This document shows positions 54,670-63,215 of a stretch of 64,000 nucleotides of DNA, piece by piece. Positions within the stretch are counted from its first letter, which is position 1. Each line of letters opens with the position of its first letter. Source of the DNA: JACCZX01 sp963829995 (GTDB lineage Bacteria > Pseudomonadota > Gammaproteobacteria > Burkholderiales > Burkholderiaceae_F). The DNA lies in the NCBI GenBank assembly GCA_963829995.1, contig CAWHKW010000004.1:248001-312000 (forward strand), in the 5' to 3' direction. The position numbers and the translations under genes were made by a program. Under the pieces are notes generated by a model. The model was given only the letters and a program-made list of their open reading frames with translations. It made no database searches and was not told the origin of the DNA.

Positions 54670-55608
54670 GCGGGCGACGATTCGGCGGCCGATCGCTTGC
54701 GAGCAATTGCGATGATCTTGGCCGCGGTCGGCAGCTGCAATTCCGACAATTCTGCGTCCATGGCCGAACGGTCGATCAGGCGAACATGGCGCTTCTTGGC
54801 AATTTCCTTTGCACCACTTTCATAACCCGGCTTCGGCGATCACTGCGACCCGCATCATCCCGATCTCGCGCGCCTGCTCGATCAACGCGGTGATGCGGTC
54901 GACTGACACGCGATCGGTCTGCACGACGAACGCATAGGCGCGTGCCGCATCTTCACGATGACGCAGCACGAGTTCGATCGGCCATACCGCCGGCGAGGCA
55001 GGCGACCCGCGATAGCCGCGCGCTTCGTACCAGGCGAGCACCAGCTCCCGCAGCGGCACCCCCGGTGAAACCGAATCCGGTTTGCGCTTGACGGGTTTTT
55101 CGCTCGGATGCGCCGAGGCCGGCGCTGCCGGTGCGCGCGGTCGTGTCTGAGGCGCTGGGTCGTGCACCATGATTTGCGAAATCAGATCCTCGATCGGATC
55201 CATACCGTCGGCCGCCTGCTCGGCGGGTGTCGCACCGTGCATTCCGTTCGACTTCGATGCATGGCGCGATTTGGAATCGTGCGGCTTGGAGTCCCCATAT
55301 TCGATCGGCGGCAGCTCGCGCGACTTATCGGTCGAGGCGTTCCGTGCCGCCGCGTGGCGGGCGGCAGCTGCCGCTTTTTCAGCAGGATCATCTTCGAGTA
55401 GCCGTCCGACAATCTTCTTCGGCTTGACGTGCTGTTCAAGATCTGCGGGCTGGTCCTCGTCCAACTGTCCGCCAGCAAGCATCAAGGCCATTGCACTTTG
55501 CTCGCGCTTGGCGGACTGCTCGCGAATCGCGCGTGCGCGCCGCTGCACCCAGACATAAAGGCCGGTCAGCGTGACGAAAACAACGATAGCGAGAAGGAAA
55601 GTTGACAC
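54666..55608 (-). CDS. Membrane-anchored restriction-endonuclease-like (Mrr-type) protein, +1 frameshift
   Basis: An N-terminal transmembrane helix (STFLLAIVVFVTLTGLYVWV) and a long disordered Asp/Lys/Ala/Pro-rich region of about 150 residues precede a C-terminal domain like the Mrr/restriction endonuclease-fold family (LRELVLAWYEARGYRG, VWPIELVLRHREDAARAYAF, VVQTDRVSVDRI). The frame stops at 54820 in EAGL, but after removing one base from GGG (54826-54828) it continues YESGAKEIAKKRHVRLIDRS and on to a TAG at 54666, the usual end of this domain, making about 313 residues. The Mrr active-site Asp and Glu/Lys residues are not all obvious, so catalysis is doubtful. Role unknown. Confidence 0.7.
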
Positions 55609-55914
55609 TTAATGAGCGCGCTGCTGCCAAGCGAAAGGATCGATCTCCAACGTGACTGTATCGTGCCACGATGATGCAAGCCATCCCCAGCGAATATCAG
55701 GCCAAACGGGTCATTTTTCCTTCGTCCGATTAGGCTGTGCCGCACCCAAAACGAGGGATGCGGTAGCGCGCGCGATGCATGCCCTATCGCGCAATCGGTT
55801 TAGGCCGGTCTTGCGCGCGTATACCGGGCCCTCCATCACCGTTCGAAGCGGTCCGCGCGCCGATAGAATCGCGCGCCATGCCTAAGCTGCCGTTCGGTTA
55901 ATGAAGCCATTGCA
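55609..55914. other. Intergenic region upstream of comM
   Basis: About 306 bases between the divergent Mrr-like and comM genes. It has no supported gene; a 77-codon frame on the plus strand has no domain or ribosome site. It must carry the promoters of both genes but no clear motif was recognised. Confidence 0.5.
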
Positions 55915-57483
55915 ATGACGCTTGCGGTCGTTCGCAGCCGCGGCTTATCGGGCATGTCGGCGCCTGAAGTGACGGTTGAGGTGCATCTGGCGAACGGGTT
56001 GCCAGCATTCACGCTCGTCGGATTGCCCGACACGGAGGTGCGCGAAGCACGCGAGCGCGTGCGGGCAGCGCTGCAGAACAGCCGCTTTGACTTTCCGATG
56101 CGGCGTATCACCGTCAATCTGGCGCCGGCCGATCTCCCGAAGGAATCGGGACGCTTCGATTTGCCGATCGCGCTCGGTATTTTGGCTGCAACAGGACAAC
56201 TGCCGGCTCGTGTGCTTGACCGCTACGAGTTTGCGGGTGAGCTGTCGCTGTCGGGGGAGCTCCGTCCGGTACGTGGAACACTGGCGATGGCGTATGCCGT
56301 CACGCTTGCGTCCGCCGGCGCGGCAAGCGAAAAGCGCGAAAAAGGCGCGTCGGAGAAAGCCCCGCTACGCGGCTTTGTCGTGCCAGCGGAATGCGCTGAT
56401 GAGGCGGCGCTGGTCGGGCAGGTGCTGATTTATCCCGCGAAAACGCTGCTGCAAGTCGTCGAGCACTTGCGCGCCGACGCCGGCGAAGCCGACGCGCGGC
56501 GCATCGAAGTTCACCAGGCGATGGTGCGCCTGACACCACCGACGTATCCCGACATGTTCGACGTGAAGGGGCAACTCGCGGCGCGGCGCGCGCTCGAGAT
56601 CGCCGCCGCCGGCGGCCATAGCGTGCTGCTGGTCGGACCGCCGGGTACCGGCAAGACGATGTTGGCGCAGCGCTTTGCAGGAATTCTGCCGCCGATGACC
56701 ACTGATGAAGCGCTTGAATCGGCGGCGGTGCTAAGCCTTGCAGGTCAATTCGCTACGCAGCGTTGGGCCACGCGCATATACCGCTCCCCGCATCACACCG
56801 CAAGCGCAGTCGCGCTGGTGGGCGGCGGCAATCCGCCGATGCCTGGTGAGATTTCGCTGGCGCATCACGGCGTGCTGTTCCTGGACGAACTGCCCGAATT
56901 CGAACGGCGCGTGCTCGAAGCATTGCGGCAGCCGCTCGAGTCAGGCCTTATCACCGTGTCGCGCGCCGCGCGACAGGTCGAGTATCCGGCCAAATTCCAG
57001 TTGCTGGCCGCGATGAATCCGTGCCCGTGCGGTTACTTTGGCCACAAGACGATCGAATGCCGCTGCACGCCCGATCTGGTGGCACGCTACCAGGACCGCA
57101 TCTCGGGACCGCTGCTCGACCGCATCGACATGCGCGTCGAAGTGTCGTCGTTCACCGAGGAAGAACTGACGACGATGGGTGACGGCGAGCCGACGCGCTT
57201 TGTCGCCGAGCGCGTGCGCAAGGCGTACCACCGCGCGCTGTCACGGCAAGGCAAGTTGAACGATCACCTGCAGCCGGCCGAGATCGACCAGGCTTGCACC
57301 GTCACCGGCGCCGTCAAGCAACTGTTGCACGCGGCCGCGGTGCGGCTCGGCTGGTCGATGCGCGCGTACCACCGCGTGCTGAAGGTGTCGCGCACCATCG
57401 CGGACCTGGCAGGAACAACCGAGCTCGCAACATCGCACGTGGCGGAAGCGATTCAATACCGGCGATCGTTACGTGAGGTCTGA
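55915..57483 (+). CDS. comM: YifB/ComM family Mg-chelatase-like AAA+ ATPase
   Basis: A 522-residue AAA+ protein, in Vibrio shown to be a helicase promoting branch migration during natural transformation. The N-terminal LonB-like ChlI domain reads VEVHLANGLPAFTLVGLPDT; Walker A is LLVGPPGTGKTMLAQRFAG near 238, Walker B LFLDELPEFERRVLEALRQP, and a Cys-rich segment NPCPCGYFGHKTIECRCTPD follows. The C-terminal MG_ChlI_C region is complete. It is divergent from the Mrr-like gene and converges on mmsA with an 11-base gap. Confidence 0.94.
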   Translation: MTLAVVRSRGLSGMSAPEVTVEVHLANGLPAFTLVGLPDTEVREARERVRAALQNSRFDFPMRRITVNLAPADLPKESGRFDLPIALGILAATGQLPARVLDRYEFAGELSLSGELRPVRGTLAMAYAVTLASAGAASEKREKGASEKAPLRGFVVPAECADEAALVGQVLIYPAKTLLQVVEHLRADAGEADARRIEVHQAMVRLTPPTYPDMFDVKGQLAARRALEIAAAGGHSVLLVGPPGTGKTMLAQRFAGILPPMTTDEALESAAVLSLAGQFATQRWATRIYRSPHHTASAVALVGGGNPPMPGEISLAHHGVLFLDELPEFERRVLEALRQPLESGLITVSRAARQVEYPAKFQLLAAMNPCPCGYFGHKTIECRCTPDLVARYQDRISGPLLDRIDMRVEVSSFTEEELTTMGDGEPTRFVAERVRKAYHRALSRQGKLNDHLQPAEIDQACTVTGAVKQLLHAAAVRLGWSMRAYHRVLKVSRTIADLAGTTELATSHVAEAIQYRRSLREV

Positions 57484-57494
57484 TCGGCCTGCGG

Positions 57495-59009
57495 CTACTT
57501 GTTCACCGGCATCGCAAACTCGGGCCCTTTGCTCGCGGCCGCATCGGGCCAGCGCTGCATCACCGACTTATAGCGCGTGTAGAAGCGAATGCCTTCCTCA
57601 CCGTAGGCATGGTGGTCACCGAACATCGAGCGCTTCCAGCCGCCGAACGAATGAAACGCCATCGGCACCGGGATCGGCACGTTGATACCGACCATGCCAG
57701 CGCGCACGGCGCGCCCAAAACTGCGAGCGGTGCCGCCGTCGGATGTGTAAATTGCCACGCCGTTGCCGTACTCGTGCGAGCTGACTATGTCGAGCGCCGC
57801 CGCGATATCCGGGACGCGAACGACGCATAGCACGGGCCCGAAGATCTCTTCGCGATAAATGCGCATCGTCGGTTCAACGTTGTCGAACAGCGTGGCACCG
57901 AGAAAAAACCCGTCCTGTGTCGCGCTTTGGTGCGTCCGGCCGTCGCAAACGATGCTCGCACCTTCGGTAACGCCGCAGTCGATGTAGCCGAGCACCTTGT
58001 CTCGGTGCGCGGCGGTCACCAGCGGTCCCATATCAGCGCGTGCGTCCATGCCCCCGGTGATGGTCAGGGCACCGATGCGCGTTCTCACTTTGCCGATCAA
58101 GGCATCAGCGACATCGCCCACGGCCACGCACACCGAGATCGCCATACAGCGCTCGCCGGCCGATCCATACGCCGCGCCTACCAGGGCATCGGCCGCGTGG
58201 TCGAGGTCGGCATCGGGCATCACCACCATGTGATTCTTGGCGCCGCCCAGCGCCTGCACCCGCTTGCCGTGCCGCGTGCCCTCGGCGTGGATGTACTCGG
58301 CGATCGGTGTTGACCCGACGAAGCTGACGGCGGCGATGCCGGCGTGCGCAAGAATCGCGTCCACCGCTTCCTTGTCGCCTTGCACGACATTGAATGCGCC
58401 GTCTGGCAACCCTGCCTTTTGCAAGAGCTCGGCCAGCATCAGCGCTGCTGACGGATCGCGCTCGGATGGCTTCAGCACAAACGTGTTGCCACATACCAGT
58501 GCCAGCGGAAACATCCACATCGGGACCATCGCCGGAAAGTTGAACGGCGTGATGCCGGCTACCACGCCAAGTGGCTGGCGCAATGAGAAGTTGTCGATGC
58601 CGCCGCCGATGTTGTCCGAAAACTGGGTCTTCAGAAGTTGTGGAGCACCGCACGCGAACTCGACGATCTCGATGCCGCGCTGCACTTCGCCCTTTGCGTC
58701 ACTCAATATCTTGCCGTGCTCCTGCGTGATGATCGATGCAAGCGCATCCTGGCTTCGCTCGAGCAGTTCCTTGAAGCGAAACATCACGCGCGCGCGATTC
58801 AACGGCGAGGTTTCGCTCCATGCTGGCAGCGCCGAAAGCGCGGCACTGACTGCGGCATCAACCGTCGCCGCGTCCGCCAACCGCACCGACCCGGTGACGT
58901 CGCCGGTGGCCGGGTTAAACACTTGGCCGGTTCGAGACGCGGCCCCGCCGACGCGCGCGCCGGCAAGCCAGTGTGTGATGTCGGCAAGCGCTGTTTCGTT
59001 TTTTCCCAT
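57495..59009 (-). CDS. mmsA: Methylmalonate-semialdehyde dehydrogenase (CoA-acylating)
   Basis: A 504-residue aldehyde dehydrogenase that converts methylmalonate or malonate semialdehyde to propionyl- or acetyl-CoA, the last step of valine and inositol breakdown (IolA). The nucleophilic Cys is in GSAGERCMAISVCVAVG near residue 287, the Asn in GITPFNFPAMVPMWMFPLAL, and the family-specific PVPMAFHSFGGWKRSMFGDH lies near the C-terminus. The ATG at 59009 follows the ABC ATPase gene by 4 bases, so mmsA is the last gene of the transporter operon. A TTG at 59027 would add six residues. Confidence 0.95.
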   Translation of the reverse strand: MGKNETALADITHWLAGARVGGAASRTGQVFNPATGDVTGSVRLADAATVDAAVSAALSALPAWSETSPLNRARVMFRFKELLERSQDALASIITQEHGKILSDAKGEVQRGIEIVEFACGAPQLLKTQFSDNIGGGIDNFSLRQPLGVVAGITPFNFPAMVPMWMFPLALVCGNTFVLKPSERDPSAALMLAELLQKAGLPDGAFNVVQGDKEAVDAILAHAGIAAVSFVGSTPIAEYIHAEGTRHGKRVQALGGAKNHMVVMPDADLDHAADALVGAAYGSAGERCMAISVCVAVGDVADALIGKVRTRIGALTITGGMDARADMGPLVTAAHRDKVLGYIDCGVTEGASIVCDGRTHQSATQDGFFLGATLFDNVEPTMRIYREEIFGPVLCVVRVPDIAAALDIVSSHEYGNGVAIYTSDGGTARSFGRAVRAGMVGINVPIPVPMAFHSFGGWKRSMFGDHHAYGEEGIRFYTRYKSVMQRWPDAAASKGPEFAMPVNK

Positions 59010-59013
59010 TCCG

Positions 59014-59631
59014 CTATTTTGCGCCAATTAAGTGACCGAGATAGTCGCGCGCACCCGGAGCTTGGATCAAATCCTCGAACGTCGCGTGGCGCGTCACCTC
59101 ACCTCGCTGCACGAATACAAAGCTTTCGGACATCTCGCGCAGAAGCTCGAGCTGCCATGACTCTTGCGGATGCAGGCAGACGAACAGAAGGCGATCGCGG
59201 CGCCGCAGGTTCTCGAAGAAACGAAGCATGAAACCGATGTACCCGTCCTGCGTGTTCAGCTGCGGCTCATCGAACAAGTGCACCAAAGCCTCCTCGCGTG
59301 CGGCTCGCGCCAGCCAGGCATCAGGTTTCCACGATCGAAATCGGCGTATCTGATACGACTGGTGGTAATGCCGCGCCAACTGTCCGCGCTCGCTGCGGCG
59401 CACGCGGTGAATGTCCTGACCGTCGACGCGCACCGAACCGGCCGTCGGAGCATTTGAGCCCGTAATCAGCTCGAATAGCGTCGTCTTGCCCGAGCCGTTC
59501 GGCCCCAACACGCCGACGATCGCCGGTTCGGCAAATGCCAGCTCGGCTTGCAGAACAAAGCTCGGCGCTCTGGCAAACCGACTGCTGCGATATTCCTTAC
59601 GAAGTGAGGCAACGCGTAGCAGATCTCCCAT
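59014..59631 (-). CDS. ABC-type ATPase lacking the signature region
   Basis: About 205 residues of an ABC nucleotide-binding domain. Walker A is LGPNGSGKTTLFELITG, and the Q-loop glutamine lies in HYHQSYQIRRF. Walker B (ALVHLFDEPQ), the D-loop-like LNTQDG and the H-switch (FVCLHPQES) follow. Between the Q-loop and Walker B only about 25 residues occur, so most of the helical subdomain with the LSGGQ signature is absent, and I see no frameshift hiding it. A normal ABC dimer would need a signature from a partner subunit. It lies between livF and mmsA; the ATG at 59631 was preferred over a TTG at 59646. Confidence 0.75.
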   Translation of the reverse strand: MGDLLRVASLRKEYRSSRFARAPSFVLQAELAFAEPAIVGVLGPNGSGKTTLFELITGSNAPTAGSVRVDGQDIHRVRRSERGQLARHYHQSYQIRRFRSWKPDAWLARAAREEALVHLFDEPQLNTQDGYIGFMLRFFENLRRRDRLLFVCLHPQESWQLELLREMSESFVFVQRGEVTRHATFEDLIQAPGARDYLGHLIGAK

Positions 59632-59642
59632 GGGGTCGTCGC

Positions 59643-60338
59643 TCAAGCGCCCAGCAGGCGGGCGCGCTTGCCGGGATCGTCGCGTAATTCCGCAGCGGGG
59701 CCATGGTGCGCAACTGTGCCGTGATCGAGCACGACCACGCGATCGGCGACTTCGAGCGCAGCGCCGACGTGCTGCTCGACCAGCAGCACGCTGACGCCTT
59801 CCTTCTTCAGCCGGTGCACCGTACGCATCACATCCTGCACTACCTTCGGCGCCAACCCCTGGCTGGGCTCGTCCATCAGCACCAGCCCGGGGCTGCCAAG
59901 CAAAGCACGCGAAATCGCGACCATCTGCATCTCGCCGCCGGAAAGATTTTCACTATCACGCTCGAGCAGGTACTCGAGCGCGCTGAAGATTTCGCAGCAC
60001 TCACCGATCGTCCAGCGTCGAAACTTCGTACGCTTTTCGGCGATCGTCAGATTGCGCCGAACCGACAGGCTTGGGACCACGCGCCGCTCCTCCGGCACCC
60101 ATGCAACGCCGGCGCGCGCGATGGTATGCGTGCTCTGGTGCGTGACATCGCGCCCATCGAATCGAATCTTGCCGTAACGCGCGGGCGTCAGGCCGAGAAC
60201 AGATCGCAGGGTGGTGGTCTTGCCGGCGCCGGTGGCCCCCAGCAGCGCGACCACTTCACCTGGGCCGACGTGCAGGGAGACATCGAACAGCGCCTGCGTC
60301 TCGCCGTAGAAGGTGCGGATGCCCTCCACATGCAGCAT
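59643..60338 (-). CDS. livF: LivF-type branched-chain/HAAT ABC transporter ATPase
   Basis: A 231-residue ABC ATPase of the LivF type, one of two different ATPases in hydrophobic amino acid transporters. Walker A LLGATGAGKTTTLRSV, signature ENLSGGEMQMVAISRAL, Walker B LVLMDEPSQGLAP and the H-loop LLVEQHVGAAL are intact. The ATG at 60338 overlaps the livG stop (TAATG). The substrate is unproven; the inositol context suggests a different ligand from branched-chain amino acids. Confidence 0.9.
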   Translation of the reverse strand: MLHVEGIRTFYGETQALFDVSLHVGPGEVVALLGATGAGKTTTLRSVLGLTPARYGKIRFDGRDVTHQSTHTIARAGVAWVPEERRVVPSLSVRRNLTIAEKRTKFRRWTIGECCEIFSALEYLLERDSENLSGGEMQMVAISRALLGSPGLVLMDEPSQGLAPKVVQDVMRTVHRLKKEGVSVLLVEQHVGAALEVADRVVVLDHGTVAHHGPAAELRDDPGKRARLLGA

Positions 60339-61081
60339 TACGCCACCGCCCCTAGATTGCTGCGCGCCACCCACGGGTCGGCGCGCAGCTCGGCCGGCGT
60401 ACCCTGCGCGATGACCTGTCCCCACTGGATCACCGAGATGCGATCGGCAATTCGAAACAGGAACGGCATGTCGTGCTCGATCACAACGATCGTCGCGCGC
60501 TGCCGCAGCCGCTCGATCAATGCCGTGAGTCGGCGCGCGCCTTGCGCCCCCATTCCCGCGGTCGGTTCGTCGAGGAATAGCAACCGCGGCTCCGGCGCAA
60601 GCGCCACAGCAATCTCAAGACAGCGACGATCGCCGTACGCAAGCCCCTTGGCGGGCGAATGTTCCTTGCCCGCCAGTCCGACGTCGACAAGAAGCTGAGC
60701 GGCCCGCGCTTGCAGGGCAGAGTCGCGGCGCACCTGTCCGAACATGCGAAATGCAGCATTGACCAGCGGCCGCATTGCCACGATCACGTTGTCCAGCGCG
60801 CTGTAGCTGTCGAACAGGTTCATCAACTGAAACGAGCGCGAGATACCGGCGCGCGCAATCGTTGCGGGCGATGCTCCGGTGATGTCGCGGCCATCGAAAG
60901 TCACTGTCCCGCGTTCGGGCCGATAGCGTCCGGTCAGCACGTTGAAGAATGTCGTCTTGCCGGCGCCGTTGGGACCGATGATGCCCGCGAGCTCACCGGT
61001 TTCGATCGCGAACGACACGTCGTCCAGCACGACCTGCTGGCCAAAGCGCTTATGCAGGCGGTGCGCTTCGAGCAGCGGCAT
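60338..61081 (-). CDS. livG: LivG-type HAAT ABC transporter ATPase
   Basis: A 247-residue ABC ATPase of the LivG type. Walker A IGPNGAGKTTFFNVL, LivG-specific SRSFQLMNLFD, the signature-like LAYGDRRCLEIAVALAPEP (the LivG form with YG in place of SGG) and Walker B LLFLDEPTAGM. Its ATG at 61081 overlaps the livM stop (TGATG); a GTG one codon earlier is possible. It pairs with LivF. Confidence 0.9.
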   Translation of the reverse strand: MPLLEAHRLHKRFGQQVVLDDVSFAIETGELAGIIGPNGAGKTTFFNVLTGRYRPERGTVTFDGRDITGASPATIARAGISRSFQLMNLFDSYSALDNVIVAMRPLVNAAFRMFGQVRRDSALQARAAQLLVDVGLAGKEHSPAKGLAYGDRRCLEIAVALAPEPRLLFLDEPTAGMGAQGARRLTALIERLRQRATIVVIEHDMPFLFRIADRISVIQWGQVIAQGTPAELRADPWVARSNLGAVA

Positions 61082-62115
61082 CACGCGCCTCGCCCTCGTG
61101 CCGGGCGGCGAAGCTGGGAACGCAATTGCTCGATCATTCCGGCAATGCCTTCGGGCTTGAACAGCACCACGGCCATGAACAACAGTCCGTACCAGAGCAG
61201 CCAGGTTTCGGTGTAAGCACCGAGCAGATCGCGCGCGACGATGAAGAACACGGCCCCGATCACAGGTCCCCAGAAGCTCACCAACCCGCCTCCGATCAGC
61301 ACCATCATCACGACGTAGCCCGAATTGTTAAGGCTCATCACGTTTGGATATGCGGACTGCTGCGCCAATGCGAACAGGCCGCCGGCCAGCCCGGCGATCG
61401 CGCACGACATCACAAACACCATGAACTTGACGAGCCAGACGTTGTGTCCGCAGTACGCCGCGCGCATCTCGTTCTGCTTGACCGCACCGAGGACGCGTCC
61501 GAACGGAGTATCGATCAGGTACCAAAGTGCCCACGCAACGACTGCGAACAGCGCTAGCGCGAAATAAAACAGCGCGGCGTGCGACGTCAGAGAGACTTGC
61601 ACGAACCCGAGGTCCAGCGGCGGGCGCGGAATGTTGAGCAGCCCGTCTTCGCCACCGGTCACGCTGTGCCACTTGATTGAAACGAACCAGGCCAACTGGC
61701 CAAATGCGATCGTCATCAGCGCGTAGTAGATACCGCGCCGATGTGAAATGAACGCCGCAACCAGCGCACCGAATAAGGCGGCGCCGAGAATCGCCGCGGC
61801 CATCCCGCCGATCAGTCCGACGTCAGCGTGCTTCAACGCCAATCCGGTCGCGTACGCCCCGATGCCGAAGAAAGCGCCGTGGCCGAACGACGGCAGGCCC
61901 CCGTACCCGAGGAGCAGGTTGTATCCCAGTGCGTACAGACTCCAGATCAGCACTTCCAAAGCCAAATATTGGTAGAGCCCGACCGCACCCAGCCACAGTG
62001 GGCTGGTTGCGAACAGCAGCAGCACCAGGCCATATCCGAGCGCGAAACGCGGTGCCGGTGCAGCCCTGAAGGAAGGCACCCGTATTTCAGCTTGTGTGCT
62101 CAAAACACCCGCCAT
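61081..62115 (-). CDS. livM: LivM-type HAAT ABC transporter permease
   Basis: A 344-residue membrane protein with about 9-10 transmembrane helices and the family segments LYALGYNLLLGYGGLPSFGH, GAFFGIGAYATGL, FISHRRGIYYALMTIAFGQL and YVVMMVLIGGGLVSFWGPVI. LivM normally pairs with LivH, but no livH lies beside it; upstream is the divergent rpiR. The ATG at 62115 was chosen because the frame above it has no family similarity. It is the first gene of a tightly overlapping livM-livG-livF-ABC-mmsA operon. Confidence 0.92.
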   Translation of the reverse strand: MAGVLSTQAEIRVPSFRAAPAPRFALGYGLVLLLFATSPLWLGAVGLYQYLALEVLIWSLYALGYNLLLGYGGLPSFGHGAFFGIGAYATGLALKHADVGLIGGMAAAILGAALFGALVAAFISHRRGIYYALMTIAFGQLAWFVSIKWHSVTGGEDGLLNIPRPPLDLGFVQVSLTSHAALFYFALALFAVVAWALWYLIDTPFGRVLGAVKQNEMRAAYCGHNVWLVKFMVFVMSCAIAGLAGGLFALAQQSAYPNVMSLNNSGYVVMMVLIGGGLVSFWGPVIGAVFFIVARDLLGAYTETWLLWYGLLFMAVVLFKPEGIAGMIEQLRSQLRRPARGRGA

Positions 62116-62136
62116 CGGCTCCGGCTGGATCGATAT

Positions 62137-62150
62137 AGAATTTTTATTCT
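62137..62150. promoter_or_regulatory. AT-rich palindrome in the livM/rpiR intergenic region
   Basis: AGAAT and ATTCT flank TTTT, a 5+4+5 dyad like the GGAA-N-TTCC-type sites reported for RpiR-family inositol regulators. It lies about 22 bases before the livM start codon on the minus strand. Confidence 0.4.
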
Positions 62151-62162
62151 GTTTCTGGACAA

Positions 62163-62177
62163 AACGTAATTTACGTT
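62163..62177. promoter_or_regulatory. 15-base perfect palindrome in the livM/rpiR intergenic region
   Basis: AACGTAA-T-TTACGTT is a perfect dyad centred at 62170, about 26 bases from the other palindrome, in the middle of the divergent promoter region. It is a candidate operator for RpiR or another regulator of both directions. Confidence 0.45.
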
Positions 62178-62240
62178 CTAATCTGGCTGGAAGCAATGAC
62201 TTTGATCGAATGATCACCATGCAGTCGTCGGCTCTGAACC

Positions 62241-63215
62241 GTGCACGCACTCGCTCGAGTCACCCGCGCAGGTACTCCAGTCCGCAGTTACGAAGAGCTG
62301 GTGCATCGAATCACTGAGCGCTTCCCCCGGCTGCCCGGTCAGCTGCAGCGTATTGCGCGCTTTGCGCTCGACGCACCGGAAGATTTTGCGCTCGGCACCG
62401 CCGCCCAGCTCGCCGAACAGATCGGCGTGCAGCCCTCGGCATTGGTGCGCTTCGCTGCTGCGGTTGATTGCGATGGTTTCGTCGAATTGCGACAGTTGTT
62501 TCGCACACAGCTGCGGGCCCGTACGCTGACGTACCGCGAGCGTATCGAGCGTCTGCAATCGCGCGCTCCGCAGGCAACGTCGCCAGGAGCCGTGTTCCGC
62601 GCTCAATCGGGCCAGGCAATCGCGGAACTGCAGCGCTTTCAGCACGCGATCGACGACCGTTTGCTGACACAAGCCGTCGAATTGATCGCGACTGCCTCGC
62701 AAATCAACCTTCTTGCGGCGCGGCGCTCGTTCCCGGTCGCGGCGTATCTCGCCTACGCGCTGAATCAACTCGAGGTCCGCACCCAGCTGCTGGACAACGT
62801 GGGCGGCATGAACCGCGAATTTGCCGCGCGCATTGGCGCCGATGAAGTCGTGGTCGCGATCAGCTTTCGAAACTACACCGGCGATGTCGTCGATATCGCT
62901 GACAGTTGCCGGCAGCGCGGCGCCGCGGTTATCGCAATCACGGACAGCAAGCTGTCGCCGCTGATCAGTGTGGCGACGCTTTCGTTCGCAATCGGCGACG
63001 ACGGCGGCGCCGCGTTCCGCTCGCTGGTCGAGCCGATCGTGCTCGCGCAATCGCTGGTCGTCGCGGTCGGCCATCGATTGATGGCCGAGCGCGCGAACCA
63101 GAAACGGGCTTCTACCAAAGGACAGCACCGCCGAGCGTTGAGCGCCGGGCCGCCTCAAGCTCAACGCATGTCACCGCGGGGGACCAACGCGAAGCGACCC
63201 GGGGCAAGAACGTGA
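62241..63215 (+). CDS. RpiR/MurR family transcriptional regulator
   Basis: A 324-residue regulator with an N-terminal RpiR-type HTH domain (about 15-95; SYEELVHRITERFPRLPGQL, then AAQLAEQIGVQPSALVRF) and a C-terminal SIS sugar-phosphate-binding domain (about 130-275; NLLAARRSFPVAAYLAYALN, VVVAISFRNYTGDVVDIADS). The last 40 residues are basic and look disordered. Divergent from the livM operon and overlapping iolC (GTGA), so it probably senses an inositol-derived phosphate and controls both. The start is a GTG at 62241; no ATG lies in frame before the HTH. Confidence 0.9.
   Translation: MHALARVTRAGTPVRSYEELVHRITERFPRLPGQLQRIARFALDAPEDFALGTAAQLAEQIGVQPSALVRFAAAVDCDGFVELRQLFRTQLRARTLTYRERIERLQSRAPQATSPGAVFRAQSGQAIAELQRFQHAIDDRLLTQAVELIATASQINLLAARRSFPVAAYLAYALNQLEVRTQLLDNVGGMNREFAARIGADEVVVAISFRNYTGDVVDIADSCRQRGAAVIAITDSKLSPLISVATLSFAIGDDGGAAFRSLVEPIVLAQSLVVAVGHRLMAERANQKRASTKGQHRRALSAGPPQAQRMSPRGTNAKRPGART

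Noticed and set aside
55652..55885. 77-codon frame upstream of comM
   Set aside because: No ribosome site, hydrophobic pattern or family resemblance; composition fits non-coding DNA.
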